Positions 32,674 to 43,800 are shown, counted from the first letter of the stretch. The stretch: 64,000 bases of DNA from Gentiana macrophylla (GCA_026214975.1 JAOBSW010000502.1:248001-312000), one strand, 5' to 3'. Numbers and translations are program-made. The notes: generated by a model from the letters alone, not told the origin.

Positions 32674-33236
32674 GCAGCCCATTTCAGCAGCAGCCGGGGG
32701 AAAAACTAGTTTAGATAGGTAGGGGCGATTTGAGGCGATTTCCTTCATCTTTTAGAGTTAGATTAAGTGCTATATACCATTAGAATCGTCTTTCGATCTT
32801 CTCTTTGATTGTACAACTCAAATCCTCGATCTGTAACATTTCAATTGTCAAAATTTGATCTTTTGGAGCTCGAATTTGGGAGTTCATTGAGTAATCGAAA
32901 TGGGTATGTTCTCTTGTTGTTTTATTGTTGTTGTGATGTTTTTCTCTTGCTTGTATTGTTTAGATTTCGTTATGAGTAGCTAGATTGTTCGTATGGTCGA
33001 ACCACGTGAATGCGGGTGAAACACCGTTAATGTGATGAACCGGGAGGTCGTTTAACACATAATTTATCGTTTTAATCGTTGATACATATCTTGAAACTTG
33101 TTTTGCTTGTTTTGATAGCATTGAATGGAACTGACAACTACATTCATTGTTGCACACACACACTTAGCTTATAAATGTATGTTGCGGCGGTGTGTGGGAA
33201 CCGGGTTTCGAGACCGTAGAAGTTTTGGGCTTGAAA

Positions 33237-33361
33237 GGTAGTCTGACACCTACCCGTGTACTAGGTTGACGCCCTAGTCATCAAGACCAATTCTAATACG
33301 GGGTTTATATCGGAACTAGATTGACACCCTAGTCACCCGTGCACTAGATTGACGCCCTAGT
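33237..33361 (+). repeat. Four small hairpins with TTGAC/CTGAC loops in LTR of B
   Basis: GGTAG-TCTGACAC-CTACC (33237-33254), ACTAGG-TTGACGC-CCTAGT (33260-33278), ACTAG-ATTGACACC-CTAGT (33315-33333) and ACTAG-ATTGACGCC-CTAGT (33343-33361). Arms are perfect in each; the loop keeps TGACRC. Confidence 0.7.
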
Positions 33362-33715
33362 TGCCTATGAGTTATCGATAGACGGTGAAGGAAGGTAAAG
33401 CACACTCCCGGGCAATCTTTTTAATGGTAAAGTAATCCGTTGGATCGTAGTTCGGCCATACTCCGTTTATTTGTCTAGAACTCCGAGTAGTATAATCTTT
33501 CTTTATTGCAATAGTGTAATCATATATCTCTCTTGTTGACCTGAACTGAGAAATAAGTCGACTGTGGTACTCAAAGACCAATCCCTGTGGGTTCGACCTC
33601 GGACTCCTCAAGCACTATCCTTCACTCGACCCGGTACACTGCCGGTTAGAGGGTAGATTCTGCTAAGGTTTCGAGTCTTTGTTTGACCGGACCGTAGAAA
33701 TTACGTCCATCAAAA

Positions 33716-33733
33716 TGGCGCCGTCGCCGGGGA
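33716..33733 (+). promoter_or_regulatory. Element B primer-binding site
   Basis: TGGCGCCGTCGCCGGGGA is complementary to the 3' end of tRNA-Asp except for one C/T position. This is the usual Athila/Tat primer. Confidence 0.88.
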
Positions 33734-33829
33734 TTGGCAACACTTTGATATCACAATAGTTGACCGAAAGCTTGGGCTTAGGTCGTTTTCTTTTATTGTT
33801 TTCTTGTTGTTTGATTTGACTTGCAGTGT

Positions 33830-36043
33830 ATGACCCGGAGTTCTGGGACTCCTCTAGAGCCTTTTTACCCGGAGATTGATAGGCACGCAAGCCAATTGAG
33901 GAGAAGGTCGTCTGCCTCGGTTTCAGACACCGTGGACGGACAAGAAGCTTCGGATTCTTCTTGAGAGGAGAAGGTATGACGACCACCATGAAGAGACAAA
34001 GTTGAATGGTGACGGTACATCTCAAGTTGTAGGATTGGGCCATCTAAACACCCCTCCTCCACGTGAAAGAAATCTTACAGGCCCTACTTTAGTTGCAAGG
34101 ACAGATGGGAGGAATTTGTTTGATCCTGCATTAGAAGAGGGGGTACAGACTCAGCAACAACCACCCGACCAGGATAATTTGCAACTTCGGATGTATCGAT
34201 TGATTCAACAGCAAAGACAGATTCATCTTTTGCAAGCAAATCAGAATAATCAGAACCAAAAACAGAATGATCCTCCAGCAAATCAAGGTTTTGTTTCCGC
34301 TAGAGATTTTGTGGTCACTCCGTATCAAGGGACGGGCCACAATCCTATTAGAATTCCCGCCGTCCATGCTAACAACATGGAACCGAAGCAAAATGTTATC
34401 AACCTTATAAGTGAGAATGCGGTGTTCTATGGTCAGAGGAATGAGGATCCGAATGAGTTCTTGGACAATTACTTGCAGATCATTTCGACTTTGAAGTATA
34501 ATGGAGTGACCGAGGAGGCACTCAAGTTGATGATGTTTCAATTTGCACTGAGAGGGGCCGCCAAGACATGGTTCAATACCCTGCCAAATGGTTCTTTGTC
34601 TACTTGGGCGGAAGTCGCCGATGTTTTCTTGAAGAAATATTTTCCTCCGGCTAAGATCGAAGACTTGAAGCGTGAGATTCATAATTTCAGTGGAAGGAAA
34701 GGTGAAACGATGAAGGAAACTGTTGAGAGATTTAGGGCTTTGTTGAAGAAGTGCCCTCCTCATAACTTAAGCACGGTTGAGCAAGTGATTAAAATTTATC
34801 GAGCTTTGGACAAGTCGGATAGAAATCTATAGGATGCGGCGAGCGGTAAAGGGTTGACAAGGATAGATCCCGAGTTAGCTATTCAACACATCAACGATGC
34901 CATTGAAAGAGATGATGAATGGGTATCGAGTTCGGGGGCGGAAAATTCAAATGAGTCTCAACAAACTGTAAAGGCACTAGAAGAACAGTTGGATAAAGAG
35001 ACGGCGGCACATAATGAGTTGTTGGCATTGCAAACGAAAGTGAAGAAAATGGAAGATGCTTTGCAAGTTTGCCAACTGTGTGGTGGAAATCATACGGCTC
35101 AGTTTTGTTCAAATCAGAGTAGGGCGGTTTATCCTTCACAGTTATCTCGACCGACATCACAGCCGATTCGCAACCACTTGTAGTAAGTGCACCCCCGCCA
35201 CAACCAATTGCCGTGGTAGAAGAGTTGGTAGCTGCACTTAATAGATTGGGAAGTTCTAGTGGAGGAAATCAACAAAGTCCGGGAAAACATCTTCAGTTTG
35301 GTCCGCAACAAAATTTGGGAGGACCTATGAGTCCGAATACTCAATGGGGAGGTAATCCGAGTTTGCAAGCTCCCCCTCATTTTCAAGATTATGATTCTTC
35401 GATGGGGCTTGGTATGGAAGAGGATATACCACCAAATGATGTGAACTACATTGGCAACAATTCAGGAGGAAACTGGGATCCTAACTCCAACAACCAAGGT
35501 GGGCTGGAACAACAATAATCATGGAGGTAATTGGAGAAACCAGAATGTTGGGAATTCATGGAGTAATAACCAAGGCCAAAGCAACTGGATGTGGAATAAC
35601 AATAACCACGGTCAAGGTAACCGAGGTTGGGGTCAAGGTAGAGAGCAAGGGAATCCGCAGAATTTTCAAGGTGGATGGAGAGAGAGCAACCAAGGAAGTT
35701 GGGGTAGACAAAATCAAAACCTCAACAACCAAGGTTATGAAAGTCAACATCAAGGTTTGGGAAATCAGAGTTGGGGCCAAACCCGACAAGGCCAATGGGG
35801 CAACAGTCAAAATCGTGATAGTGCTAATAGAGAGCAAGGACCTCAAGCCGGCAATCAACAAGCCGGAGGTCGATTCGAGACTTACCAACACCCGAATGCC
35901 CATAGACAAAACAGCTCTTACAATCAACAAAGGGTAATTCGGGAACCAAGGAAGCCTTCGGATGAAATCTTTGAGCAAATGAATAAATTCATGATTGAGC
36001 ACAAAGCGGCAATGCGGAATTTGGAGATTCAAATGGCCGGTTG
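33830..36043 (+). pseudogene. Element B gag
   Basis: The ATG at 33830 opens MTRSSGTPLEPFYPEIDRHA. A stop and frame change near 33960 lead to the capsid block 34002-34832 with NEDPNEFLDNYLQIIST, AAKTWFNTLPNGSLSTWAEV and RFRALLKKCPPHNL, a standard Athila capsid. The block 34854-35183 holds an Athila-type knuckle, CQLCGGNHTAQFC, and a Glu/Lys coiled coil before it. The tail (35213-36044) is extremely rich in Gly, Asn, Gln and Trp (GNRGWGQGREQGNPQNF), a likely disordered RNA-binding region. Breaks fall at ~33960, 34831, 35183 and 35516. It packages element RNA when intact. Confidence 0.87.
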
Positions 36044-36646
36044 ACAGAGAGTAGATCTCAACCGCAATTGAATACGGGCTTCCAAGTAACACGGAAAGGA
36101 ACCCCAAGGATTCAAGGATGTTTGTGCGGTAGTCACCCGGAGTGGTAAAGAGACGGGTCAACAAGGTCGAGAACTTGAGAAGATGGTGCCAAACTCCGAA
36201 AAAGAGAAATTTTGTGATTACAAAGGGCCGTTGGATGAGCAAGAAGGTTTTGATGAGGATGTTGAGAAGAGGGCTGAAAAGAGAGAATCTCGAGGTTGGA
36301 AAGGGAAGTGGAAGAATACAAGCGAAAGTGGGAAGAAGCGACGAGGCCAAAGTCGGACACGATAATCATTGATGTGAAGGAAGAAGATCCATCGCCACCA
36401 CTCAGCCTAAAGGCAATAAAGGTAAACTTCCCCTCCTCCCGGGTTTTGATGTGGCCACTTTACCATTTCCTCCCAAAACAACCAAGAAAGAGGTCTTGAC
36501 CCAAAGTCAAGCCAAATTTTTGGAAATGTTGAGGAAATTTGAAGTGACCATGCCAATGTTGGATATCATTGCTAACATCCCTCGTACTTTAAATTTTTAA
36601 AGAATATGCTCTCAAGTAAGGAAAAGATGCAACAAATGGTCCAAAT
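36044..36646 (+). other. Element B gag-protease linker, decayed
   Basis: Fragments such as VVTRSGKE (frame-shifted) and MLDIIANIPRTLNF (near 36556) are the usual Athila linker landmarks. They are interspersed with stops and frame changes. No separate gene. Confidence 0.65.
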
Positions 36647-37018
36647 TTGAGTTATGAGTGTTCCGCTATTTTTGAAAACAAGATACCTCCCAAAATCCAA
36701 GATAGTGGTAGTTTTACTATCCCAATTACCATAGGAGAGACTGTTTTCAACAATGTGCTTTGTGACTTGGGGGCATCTGTTAGTTTGATGCCGAAATCTG
36801 TATATGACAAGTTGGGCTTAGGAAGATTAGAACCCACCGGCATGACATTGCAAATGGCGGATAGGTCAGTTAGGACACCGCTAGGGATAGCCGAGGATGT
36901 GTTGGTTCAAGTTGATAAATTTGTGTTTCCGGTTGATTTTGTGGTTCTTGATATGGACACCGATTTTAGGACACCTCTTTTATTAGGTCGGCCTTTCCTA
37001 ATACTTGGGAGACCTTGA
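36647..37018 (+). pseudogene. Element B protease
   Basis: The open block has IPPKIQDSGSFTIPITIG, the active-site region LCDLGASVSLMPKSVYDKLG (Asp-Leu-Gly, as usual in Athila elements, for D-T-G), MTLQMADRSV, and the C-terminal LLLGRPFL. It is a retropepsin that would cut gag-pol. The frame ends at 37018 in a stop soon after GRPFL, with decayed sequence to RT. Confidence 0.88.
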
Positions 37019-37505
37019 TAGATGTAAAGAGGGGAGATATAATCTTACGTGTCGGGCAAGATAGTGTCAAAATTAATGTGTACAAAACCATGAAACACCC
37101 GAGGATGAGATGAGTGATTGTTTTTCGATAGATGTCATCCACCCTTGTATTGTGGCAAATGTGAATTTCTGAGGCACAAGGAACCTTTGGAGAAATGCTT
37201 GATGAAGTCATGCAAAGTGAATGATGATAACCGATTGATGCGAGTTTATGCCATGCATCTCGGCGGGTGAGTTTATGGAAGCTATTTGGACTAAGAAATT
37301 GGATCCCGGTTCGCCAGAGGATATGCCAAAGCCATCCATTGAGGAACCACCAACGGATTTGGAGTTGAAGCCGCTTCTCAACACCTCAAATATGTTTTTC
37401 TTGAAGGTAGTGATTTACTTCCGTTTATTATATCCGCTTCACTAATGTACCTTGCAGTGAAGTAAAGCTAGTTCAAGTCTTGAAGAAGAGGAAACGAGCT
37501 TTTGG
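37019..37505 (+). other. Element B protease-RT linker, decayed
   Basis: About 490 bp of frame-shifted linker. The block 37248-37445 (PSIEEPPTDLELKPLLNTSN) matches the Athila lead-in to RT (ELKPLP.HL.YAFL). No independent ORF. Confidence 0.65.
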
Positions 37506-38414
37506 ATGGAAAATGGTGGATATCAAAGGGGATTAGTGCCGACATATGTAAGCACAAAATCATCCTTGAGGATGGGCGAGACCGAGGCGCCAACCGCAAA
37601 GGAGATCGAACCCGCATCTCTGGAAGTGGTAAGAAAGGAAGTGGTGAAGATGTCGACGTTGGGCATCATCTACCCCATCTCGGATAGTGAGTGGGTGAGT
37701 CCCACACAGGTGGTACCTAAGAAGGGCGGCATCACGGTGCTAACAAATGAGCGAGGTGAGTCTTTCTCTATACGCCCTGTTACTGGTCATCGAGTCTGCA
37801 TTGATTTTCGTATGTTGAATGAAAAGACTAGGAAGGATCATTTCCCACTCCCGTTTGTTGATCAAGAGTTAGATAAGCTTGCTGGTCATGCATTTTATTG
37901 TTTTCTTGACGGATTTAGTGGTTATTATCAGATTCACATTGATGTCAATGACCAAGAAAAAACCACGTTTACTTGTCCCTATGGCACCTTTGCATTTCGA
38001 AGAATGCCTTTCGGGTTGTGTAACGCACCCGCGACATTTCAGAGATGCATGCTTGCCATTTTTGCTGATCTGATTGATAAATGTATGGCGGTGTTTATGG
38101 ATGATTTTACAGTTTTTGGGGACAGTTTTGATGCATGCTTGTCCAATATAGATAGGGTGCTTGCTAGGTGCGAGGAGACAGATTTGATTTTGAACTGGGA
38201 GAAGTGTCATTTTATGGTGACTGAGGGAATTGTCCTAGGTCATAAGGTCTCAGCTGAGGGGATAGAGGTTGATAGGGCTAAGGTAGATGCTATTTCTAGG
38301 TTGCCTATGCCTACTAGTTTGAAAACGTTAAGATCTTTCTTGGGACATGCGGGGTTTTTCGTAGATTTATCCCTAAGTTTGCCCAAAAGGCTACACCTCT
38401 TACCTCTAGATTGA
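37506..38414 (+). pseudogene. Element B reverse transcriptase
   Basis: A 302-codon uninterrupted frame, the best-preserved RT in the window. Motifs: ISDSEWVSPTQVVPKKGGIT, RVCIDFRMLNEKTRKDHFPL, FCFLDGFSGYYQI-like CFLDGFSGYYQIHI, FRRMPFGLCNAPATFQRCM, catalytic VFMDDFTVFGDSFD, then VLGHKVSAEGIEVDRAKVDA and LRSFLGHAGF. It fits Athila RT throughout. A frameshift after GHAGF ends the block, so the true protein continued into RNase H. The Met at 37506 is not a natural start. Confidence 0.93.
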
Positions 38415-39194
38415 AGAAGGAGTAAATGTGACTTTTGATGATGAGTGTGTGGGAGCTTTGAGGAGATTAAGAGGCTTTTGACCGAGGCTCCTATTTTGAT
38501 AGCTCTGAATTGGGAGCAAGAGTTTGAGGTTATGTGCGATGCTAGCGATTTGGCAGTAGGAGCAGTGTTAGGACAAAAGGTGGATAAGTTGTTTCGACCG
38601 ATTTATTATGCCAGTCACACCTTGAATCCGGCCCAACAAAACTACACTACGAATCGAGAAAGAATTGTTGGCGGTAGTTTTGCTTTCGACAAATTTAGAT
38701 CCTATCTGGTGGGGTCTAAAGTGATTGTACATACGGACCACTCCGCATTGCAATATTTGTTCGCTAAGAAGGATGCGAAACCGCGTTTGTTGAGATGGAT
38801 TTTGCTCCTTCAAGAGTTTGATGTGGAAATTAAAAACCGTAAAGGTTGTGAAAATGTGGTCGCCGATCACCTCAGTCGGATTGAGCCAGTTGAGGGTGAT
38901 GAATCAGAAAGGGTTGAAATAGATGACTCGTTTCCGGATGAGCGACTTTTTGTTGTAGATACTATGTTACCGGAAAAACGAGGGAATTTTCTGAAGAAAG
39001 GCAAAGAGGGAGCTCCGTGGTTTGCACCGATAGTGAATTACCTTGAAAGTGGATTTATTGACCCGGAGTTAGGTGAGAATCAGAAGAGGAAGTTGGTGAG
39101 TGAGGCTAGACACTTTGTTTGGGAGGATCCTTACTTGTTTCGATTATGTCTTGACGGTGTTTTGAGAAGATGTGTAATCAAGGCGAGAGATTGA
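38415..39194 (+). pseudogene. Element B RNase H and connection to integrase
   Basis: The frame 38445-39194 has [20 protein letters not shown] (first Asp), [40 protein letters not shown] and [12 protein letters not shown], the gypsy RNase H set. [20 protein letters not shown] and RRCV begin the integrase zinc region. It ends in a stop at 39192-39194. Confidence 0.9.
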
Positions 39195-40196
39195 GCGTGT
39201 TATCTTTTGCCATGATAGAGAGGTCGGGGCCATTTCTCGGGACAAAGGACCGCATTGAAGGTTTTGCAAAGCGGACTATATTGGCCGACAATTTTAAGGA
39301 TGCCTACGCTTATGTAAAACACGTGACGCGTGTCAATGTTCGGGAGAATTTCTAGGAAAAATGAGATGCCTCAACGACCTATCATTGTTTGTGAAGTCTT
39401 CGACGTTTGGGGAATTGACTTTGTGGGACCCTACCCTCCTTCTTTTGGCAACAAGTTCATTTTAGTGGCTTGTGATTACGTCTCAAAGTGGGTGGAAGTG
39501 ATTGCATCCCCACTAATGATGAGACATGTGGTCATTAAGTTTCTAAAAAAGTTCATTTTCACACGGTTTGGTGTACCAAGGGCTATCATTTCTGACAATG
39601 GCACTCATTTTGCGAATAGAGACTTAGATAAGCTACTCCTTAAGTATGGGGTGACCCACAAGTTGGGAACGGCTTATCACCCTCAAACGAGTGGCCAAGT
39701 GGAGGTTTCAAACCGAGGCATTAAAAGGATTCTTGAACGAACTGTTGATAAAAATTCTAAGAGTTGGTCCAAGAAGTTGGATGACGCTCTTTGGGCTCAC
39801 AGAATCGCATTTAAGACTCCAATTGGTATGTCGCGTACATGATTGTCTTTGGAAAACGTGTCACTTACCAAAGTGGAGGTTGAGCATAGAGCGCATTGGG
39901 CTATTAAAGAGTTAAATATGGACGAGACTCTTAGTGAAGAGAGAAGGATGGCTCAATTGGTTGAATTGGAGGAGTTTCGACTGCGAGCTTATGATTGCTC
40001 GACACGATATAAAGAGAAAACTAAGCTCCTTCATGATCAACTCATTAAGCCTAAGGTGTTTGAGGTAGGAGATGAGGTTCGCTTGTACGATACTCGCTTG
40101 CATCTTTTCCGGGAAGTTGAAGTCTCGATGGTCGGGACCATACGATTGAGAGGATTTTTGACTCGGGGCTGTTGAGATAAAGCACCCCAAGCATGG
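39195..40196 (+). pseudogene. Element B integrase
   Basis: The zinc-binding part (39170-39355) is frame-shifted. The core 39330-39842 is open: [20 protein letters not shown] (first Asp), [15 protein letters not shown] (second Asp) and [20 protein letters not shown] (Glu), with exactly 35 residues between the last two. A stop follows MSRT; 39843-40175 carries the C-terminal region (RLRAYDCSTRYKEKTKLLHD, EVGDEVRLYDTRLHLF). Athila-type integrase without chromodomain. Confidence 0.9.
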
Positions 40197-40882
40197 GACT
40201 TCAATCACAAATGGCCTTCGTTTGAAGAAATATGAAAAGTTGCCGTTTGATGAAGCTCGAAGTGGTGATTTTGGAGGATCCTAAGATAGAGGATGCCAAT
40301 TGTTTAGTCCCGTCATGGACTCCAATGCATGACATCCAATTGTTATAACTCACCGTCCGTTTTCTTTCTACACCTCGTCTTCCTCGCTCAGATCGGTAGT
40401 ATAATCTTGGAAAAACCGATATAGTATAAGTCATTTGGTCGAGCCAACGACGTAAAACAAAGGCGCTTTGTGGGAGGCAACCCACCAATTTCTCGTGTTT
40501 TGCTCATTTTGAGGTCTGTCTTTGTGTTCTTTTTGTTGGTTGTGAAGTCTTTCTCATTGTGACTTGTTTTGGGATTCGTGGATCTGTGTTGGGCACGCGT
40601 TTGGATATGATTGGTTGTTATTGTATGTTTGAATCATATTTGACTATCTTTGTGACATACTTGTTCAAGTTTTACGACGTGACGAGGTCGTTTATTTTTA
40701 TCACCCCGGATTTCCCATATATTATATGCTTTGGCGCGTGGACCATGTCCCTTGCATGTATTTCATGGATATGTTTTTCATTGTATAGGGATTCGGGATG
40801 GAGTACTTCACGACCGTTACGGGACTTGATCGTGCCGTTATGTCGGGCTCATCGCCTAAGTCTTTCCTTTTCCTTCGTTCAC

Positions 40883-40898
40883 ACACCGAGGACGGTGT
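40883..40898 (+). other. Stem-loop upstream of element B PPT
   Basis: ACACCG-AGGA-CGGTGT: a perfect 6-bp stem with loop AGGA, six bases before the polypurine tract. It has the same loop and closing C-G pair as the Tekay-like hairpin but different arms. Confidence 0.75.
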
Positions 40899-40904
40899 TT
40901 CTCC

Positions 40905-40918
40905 AAGTGGGGGTGGGA
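40905..40918 (+). promoter_or_regulatory. Element B polypurine tract
   Basis: AAGTGGGGGTGGGA, the Athila-type plus-strand primer. It lies ~305 bp before the remnant LTR, so a second tract nearer the LTR may exist or this one may act as an internal tract. Confidence 0.75.
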
Positions 40919-41880
40919 CGTCTTAGCTTATTTCGCATGTTTTGAAAAGTGTTATGCCATGATGTGATAAACTTGGTTTTTACTCGTTTCGAGTCGATTT
41001 TTAGGCCGTTTTCAAATTTTCCCAAGGTTTTAACACCACGAGATATGCATGTTGTTCACAATTGAGTGGTGAAAGGTTTTTAGTTTTGTGAATGTCTCAC
41101 AGTGAGTCTACTTTGTCATGATACGGAACATCTTTTAGTTCACGTTTGACGACGTTTTTGGTTATCACGATTGCTTTACACACTTGTACCCCTAGTTTCG
41201 AGGCGAAATAGAAGGATTAGCCTTGGTAGGAACACGGGAAGAAGGATATCATCTTACTTCATCTGATGAAGAAGAGACTGTAGATGAAGAAGATGCTACT
41301 AAAAGTGAGGCCGAAAAAGGTGAAGAAGAGCCACAGGAAGGAAATCATTTTGAAGGTGATCAAGAAAAGATAGATCTTTCTGATAATGACTTGACCATTC
41401 AAGAGGTGCTTCTCAAAAGCCTCGGTAAAGTTGACAAACAGCCGAGTGAATCTACGGGATAATAATATAGATGCAGAATCATAAACCTAGAATCATGCAC
41501 ATAGAATTTAACACATATTCCATTGGATAACTGTTAAGGGTGATTTTATACATTTTATAAGGATATATTTTATGTCAATTTCCCCCATATCTGGATGTTT
41601 TTCATAGAAATCGAGCTTTATATTGAAGTATTGAGCAAGTGATGTTTTTAATGGGTTAGTTGTGAATTGTATGATTTATGTATAAAATTGATGGTTTTAT
41701 ATTGATTTGGAAGATACTACATTTTGCAATGTGTTTGATGTATTGTAGATACACAATTTCGACCAAAAAGAGGATTAAAAGAGGTTGACAATCGGATTAA
41801 TGAAGAGGAAAAGAGATAAGGATGGAATTGGCTAGAAGAAAAGAGATAGAGTTGAAGATTTCGAATTTGGATCTAGATGA

Positions 41881-42022
41881 ACTGGCGTCCAAGTCCCATC
41901 CAGCCTGGACTGGCGTCCAGGTGAAGAAAGTTGATTCAGAGAGTTTGGACGCTGAGTGGACGGGCGTCTGAAGCAAGTCCAAGGCATCTGGACGGGCGTC
42001 CACAATTCCGGACGGGCGTCCA
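41881..42022. repeat. GGACGGGCGTCC-type motifs upstream of LTR-A TATA
   Basis: Cores GCGTCC/GCGTCT start at 41885, 41913, 41964, 41996 and 42016, 30-170 nt before the TATA box. The left copy (31640-31790) differs at nearly each unit in the same way. Confidence 0.75.
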
Positions 42023-42054
42023 CGGCCGACATGCTGAAAACCGACTTACTTTTC

Positions 42055-42062
42055 TATAAATA
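42055..42062 (+). promoter_or_regulatory. Predicted TATA box, LTR-A
   Basis: TATAAATA within TTTTCTATAAATAGCAGCG; the same in the left copy (31812-31819). Confidence 0.6.
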
Positions 42063-42974
42063 GCAGCGTGGATTTCAACTCCTAATCATACATTATTGAG
42101 ACCTATTGATACACAATCATTAGGAGAAAAACCTAAGCGCCCCCAGCTTCTTGTGGGGAGGTGGGTTGCGATTTTTCTTGTTTCTTTTCCGCTTTCTATT
42201 CCGTTTTTTCTTTGTTTTATCTTTGAATGCTTGGAGGTCGAGCAATTGTTCAAACCTTGTGAATCCGTTTCAGCAGGTTCTTTATTTTCAATCTAGATTT
42301 GTTTTGGGATTTTTGATTAAATTTGTATCTTTTCTATGCTTATGTGTTATGCAATCGATATCGAGAGATGTATTGTTTATTGATGTTTACCATATGATGA
42401 GACTCGGTGTAAACCTTAGATCACCATAGGGAAGATGGGATTTTTAACCTTGACATAATGAGAGTTTATAGCTTGAATATCTAGGTTGCTAGATTGAGAG
42501 ATCTTACACCTTGTTTTGATAGTGTCAATCTTATATATCGAGAGATGAGAGATTGATAGGCGAATTATCTACGAGAGTAGGAATTCATACCTTTGATAGG
42601 TGAACCACATCTTTAATTAAATCATCACAAGATAACTTTAGAGAGGAAATAGAGGGTTGCGGGAACGGTGGATTATTGTTTGTTCGTTGTTCAATCACCA
42701 TGATCATCTTCTTAGTTTACAGTTTAGATTTCGTTTTCGCTTTTATCCTTCCTGGCTTTGGACTGACAATCCTCTGTCCAGTTTATCTTTTCGTTTTGTT
42801 ATTTTAGGTTTTAATAATAATCGTATCAATCTTAGGAAAATTAATGAACTAGATACCCCGATTCCCTGTGATCGACTCCGGTATTAATCGCTATACTACG
42901 ATCCCTACACTTGGGGAATACCGGATTTATAAATTTTATTACTTCTTTATTTTTATTAGATAAAATCCGTGACA

Positions 42975-43800
42975 ATAACGAGCCTATCTATCTCCTCTCG
43001 AGCACAATTCGGGTTAAATAAAGGTATAATTAATTTTAGTATTTAGAGCGTTATCAACTACCCCCTACTTAGCTTTTGATCGTCCAAAGCAAAAAAAGCG
43101 AAAAGGAAACAATGTCTCACATAGCTAGGATAAAGATCATGCCACTCATATCCATTTGTTACACATTAAAAAATATTCATTCCATGGACCAGTGTGTGTG
43201 TGCAATGACTCTCAAACAACAGTGAAGCATACAGAATTACATTATATCAACAAGTATTTCGGGGAAAACACATATCATGCATCATTCTATAAGCTTCCAA
43301 TTAATCATTACCTACCAATGCACCAATGTGGTGTGTGATAAGTATTTTTTGATAGTGCATCTATGAAAAGATTGAAGTTATAGAGAACCCACAATCATTA
43401 CTTACCAATGTGCACACTCGCTACTCTTGCCTTCAGACTTAACATGAAACCTTACTTGGGCCAGGCGGACTTGGGGACCGAGTACTACTCTTAGGTCCTC
43501 ATTTGTTTATTTTTTATGTGAGGGTCGTGCCCTTTTTGCTACAAATTTGCTTCCCTCATTGCCTTTATTATATATATTTTTCTATTCTCTTTTTTTTTTT
43601 GTTTTGCATGGCAGATTTCTCACTTTTTTTGCTCTCACTCGCAAGTCCGTTTTGTCCCGGTTACCTTATTTGGAATTCAAGTTCCTTCCCTCCTCTTACA
43701 ACAATTGGTTAAAGTATATCCACCGAAAAATATCGATTCTCGGTCTAGGATAACTCTTCGTCTGATCTAAATACTTCTCACTCAGATTGTGTGCTCAAAG
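42975..43800 (-). mobile_element. Athila-2: LTR remainder, PPT and 3' UTR
   Basis: It resumes Athila-2 after LTR-A. The LTR ends at 43056, the PPT is at 43057-43072 (minus CTAAGTAGGGGGTAGT), and 43073-43800 is 3' UTR closely matching 18161-18880 of Athila-1. It is cut at 43800 by element C. No coding part of Athila-2 lies in the window. Confidence 0.85.
43796..43800. repeat. Presumed left TSD (CAAAG) of element C
   Basis: The five bases before TGATGACGG. Athila-1 continues past the equivalent point, which supports the boundary. The right copy lies beyond the window. Confidence 0.5.

Larger units (their letters stand above)
32000..33712 (+). repeat. Element B 5' LTR (1713 bp)
   Basis: TGATAGGAACC...CCATCA termini; the primer site begins three bases after. 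Inside: a 12-unit AACGCACGTT array (32353-32654), TATA box (32666), the ACTGTCGGTTTTCCGTA word shared with element D (32128), and small hairpins with a TTGAC-type loop (33237-33361). The ~110- and 93-codon frames over the array are a by-product of the repeat. Confidence 0.87.
40197..41223 (+). other. Element B 3' UTR
   Basis: Non-coding. It has the GGGAGGCAACCCA word (40470-40482) common in Athila 3' regions, a hairpin and polypurine tract at 40883-40918, and ~300 bp more to the remnant LTR start. No third ORF is seen; the 128-codon frame at 40559 has no recognisable domain and I do not trust it. Confidence 0.65.
32000..41236 (+). mobile_element. Element B: Athila-like gypsy element, 3' LTR truncated
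   Basis: The order is LTR (32000-33712), primer site TGGCGCCG..., gag, protease, RT, RNase H, integrase, 3' UTR, polypurine tract, then only ~13 bp that resemble the LTR start (TGGTAGGAACAC versus TGATAGGAACC). The sequence right of it is a second copy of what lies left of it, not the expected continuation. Coding is full-length in domains but broken in several frames. Confidence 0.87.
41238..42240 (+). repeat. Second copy of 30998-31999 (offset 10,240)
   Basis: From GAAGAAGGATATC on, this repeats the end of the copia-3 third ORF, the Athila-2 LTR piece (41446-41531) and the 5' half of LTR-A, at near identity and a constant offset for the first ~400 bp. It then continues into the full LTR-A. 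The left boundary abuts the 13-bp remnant of the element B 3' LTR. Confidence 0.93.
41532..42974 (+). repeat. LTR-A: solo LTR (1443 bp)
   Basis: TGTTAAGGG...CCGTGACA termini flanked by ATAAC at 41527-41531 and 42975-42979, with no internal region: a solo LTR made by LTR-LTR recombination. It is the same family as the LTRs of element D (shared start and 3' end). It has a TATA box at 42055-42062 and GGACGGGCGTCC-type motifs just upstream (41881-42022). Small perfect hairpins occur at 42480-42600, for example ATCTAG-GTTG-CTAGAT. Confidence 0.88.

Noticed and set aside
32377..32709. 110-codon ORF (and the overlapping 93- and 83-codon frames)
   Set aside because: Open only because the AACGCACGTT array avoids stops at ~21-nt (7-codon) period; no protein similarity and it covers the TATA box.
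35556..36350. 264-codon minus-strand ORF
   Set aside because: It is the shadow of the Gly/Asn/Gln-rich gag tail on the plus strand.
40559..40945. 128-codon ORF downstream of element B integrase as a possible third ORF
   Set aside because: No domain and no acidic/coiled-coil character; it contains the PPT and hairpin.
42380..42430. Hammerhead-ribozyme-like ATGATGAG word in LTR-A
   Set aside because: The GAAA box and three-stem layout needed for a hammerhead are not present.
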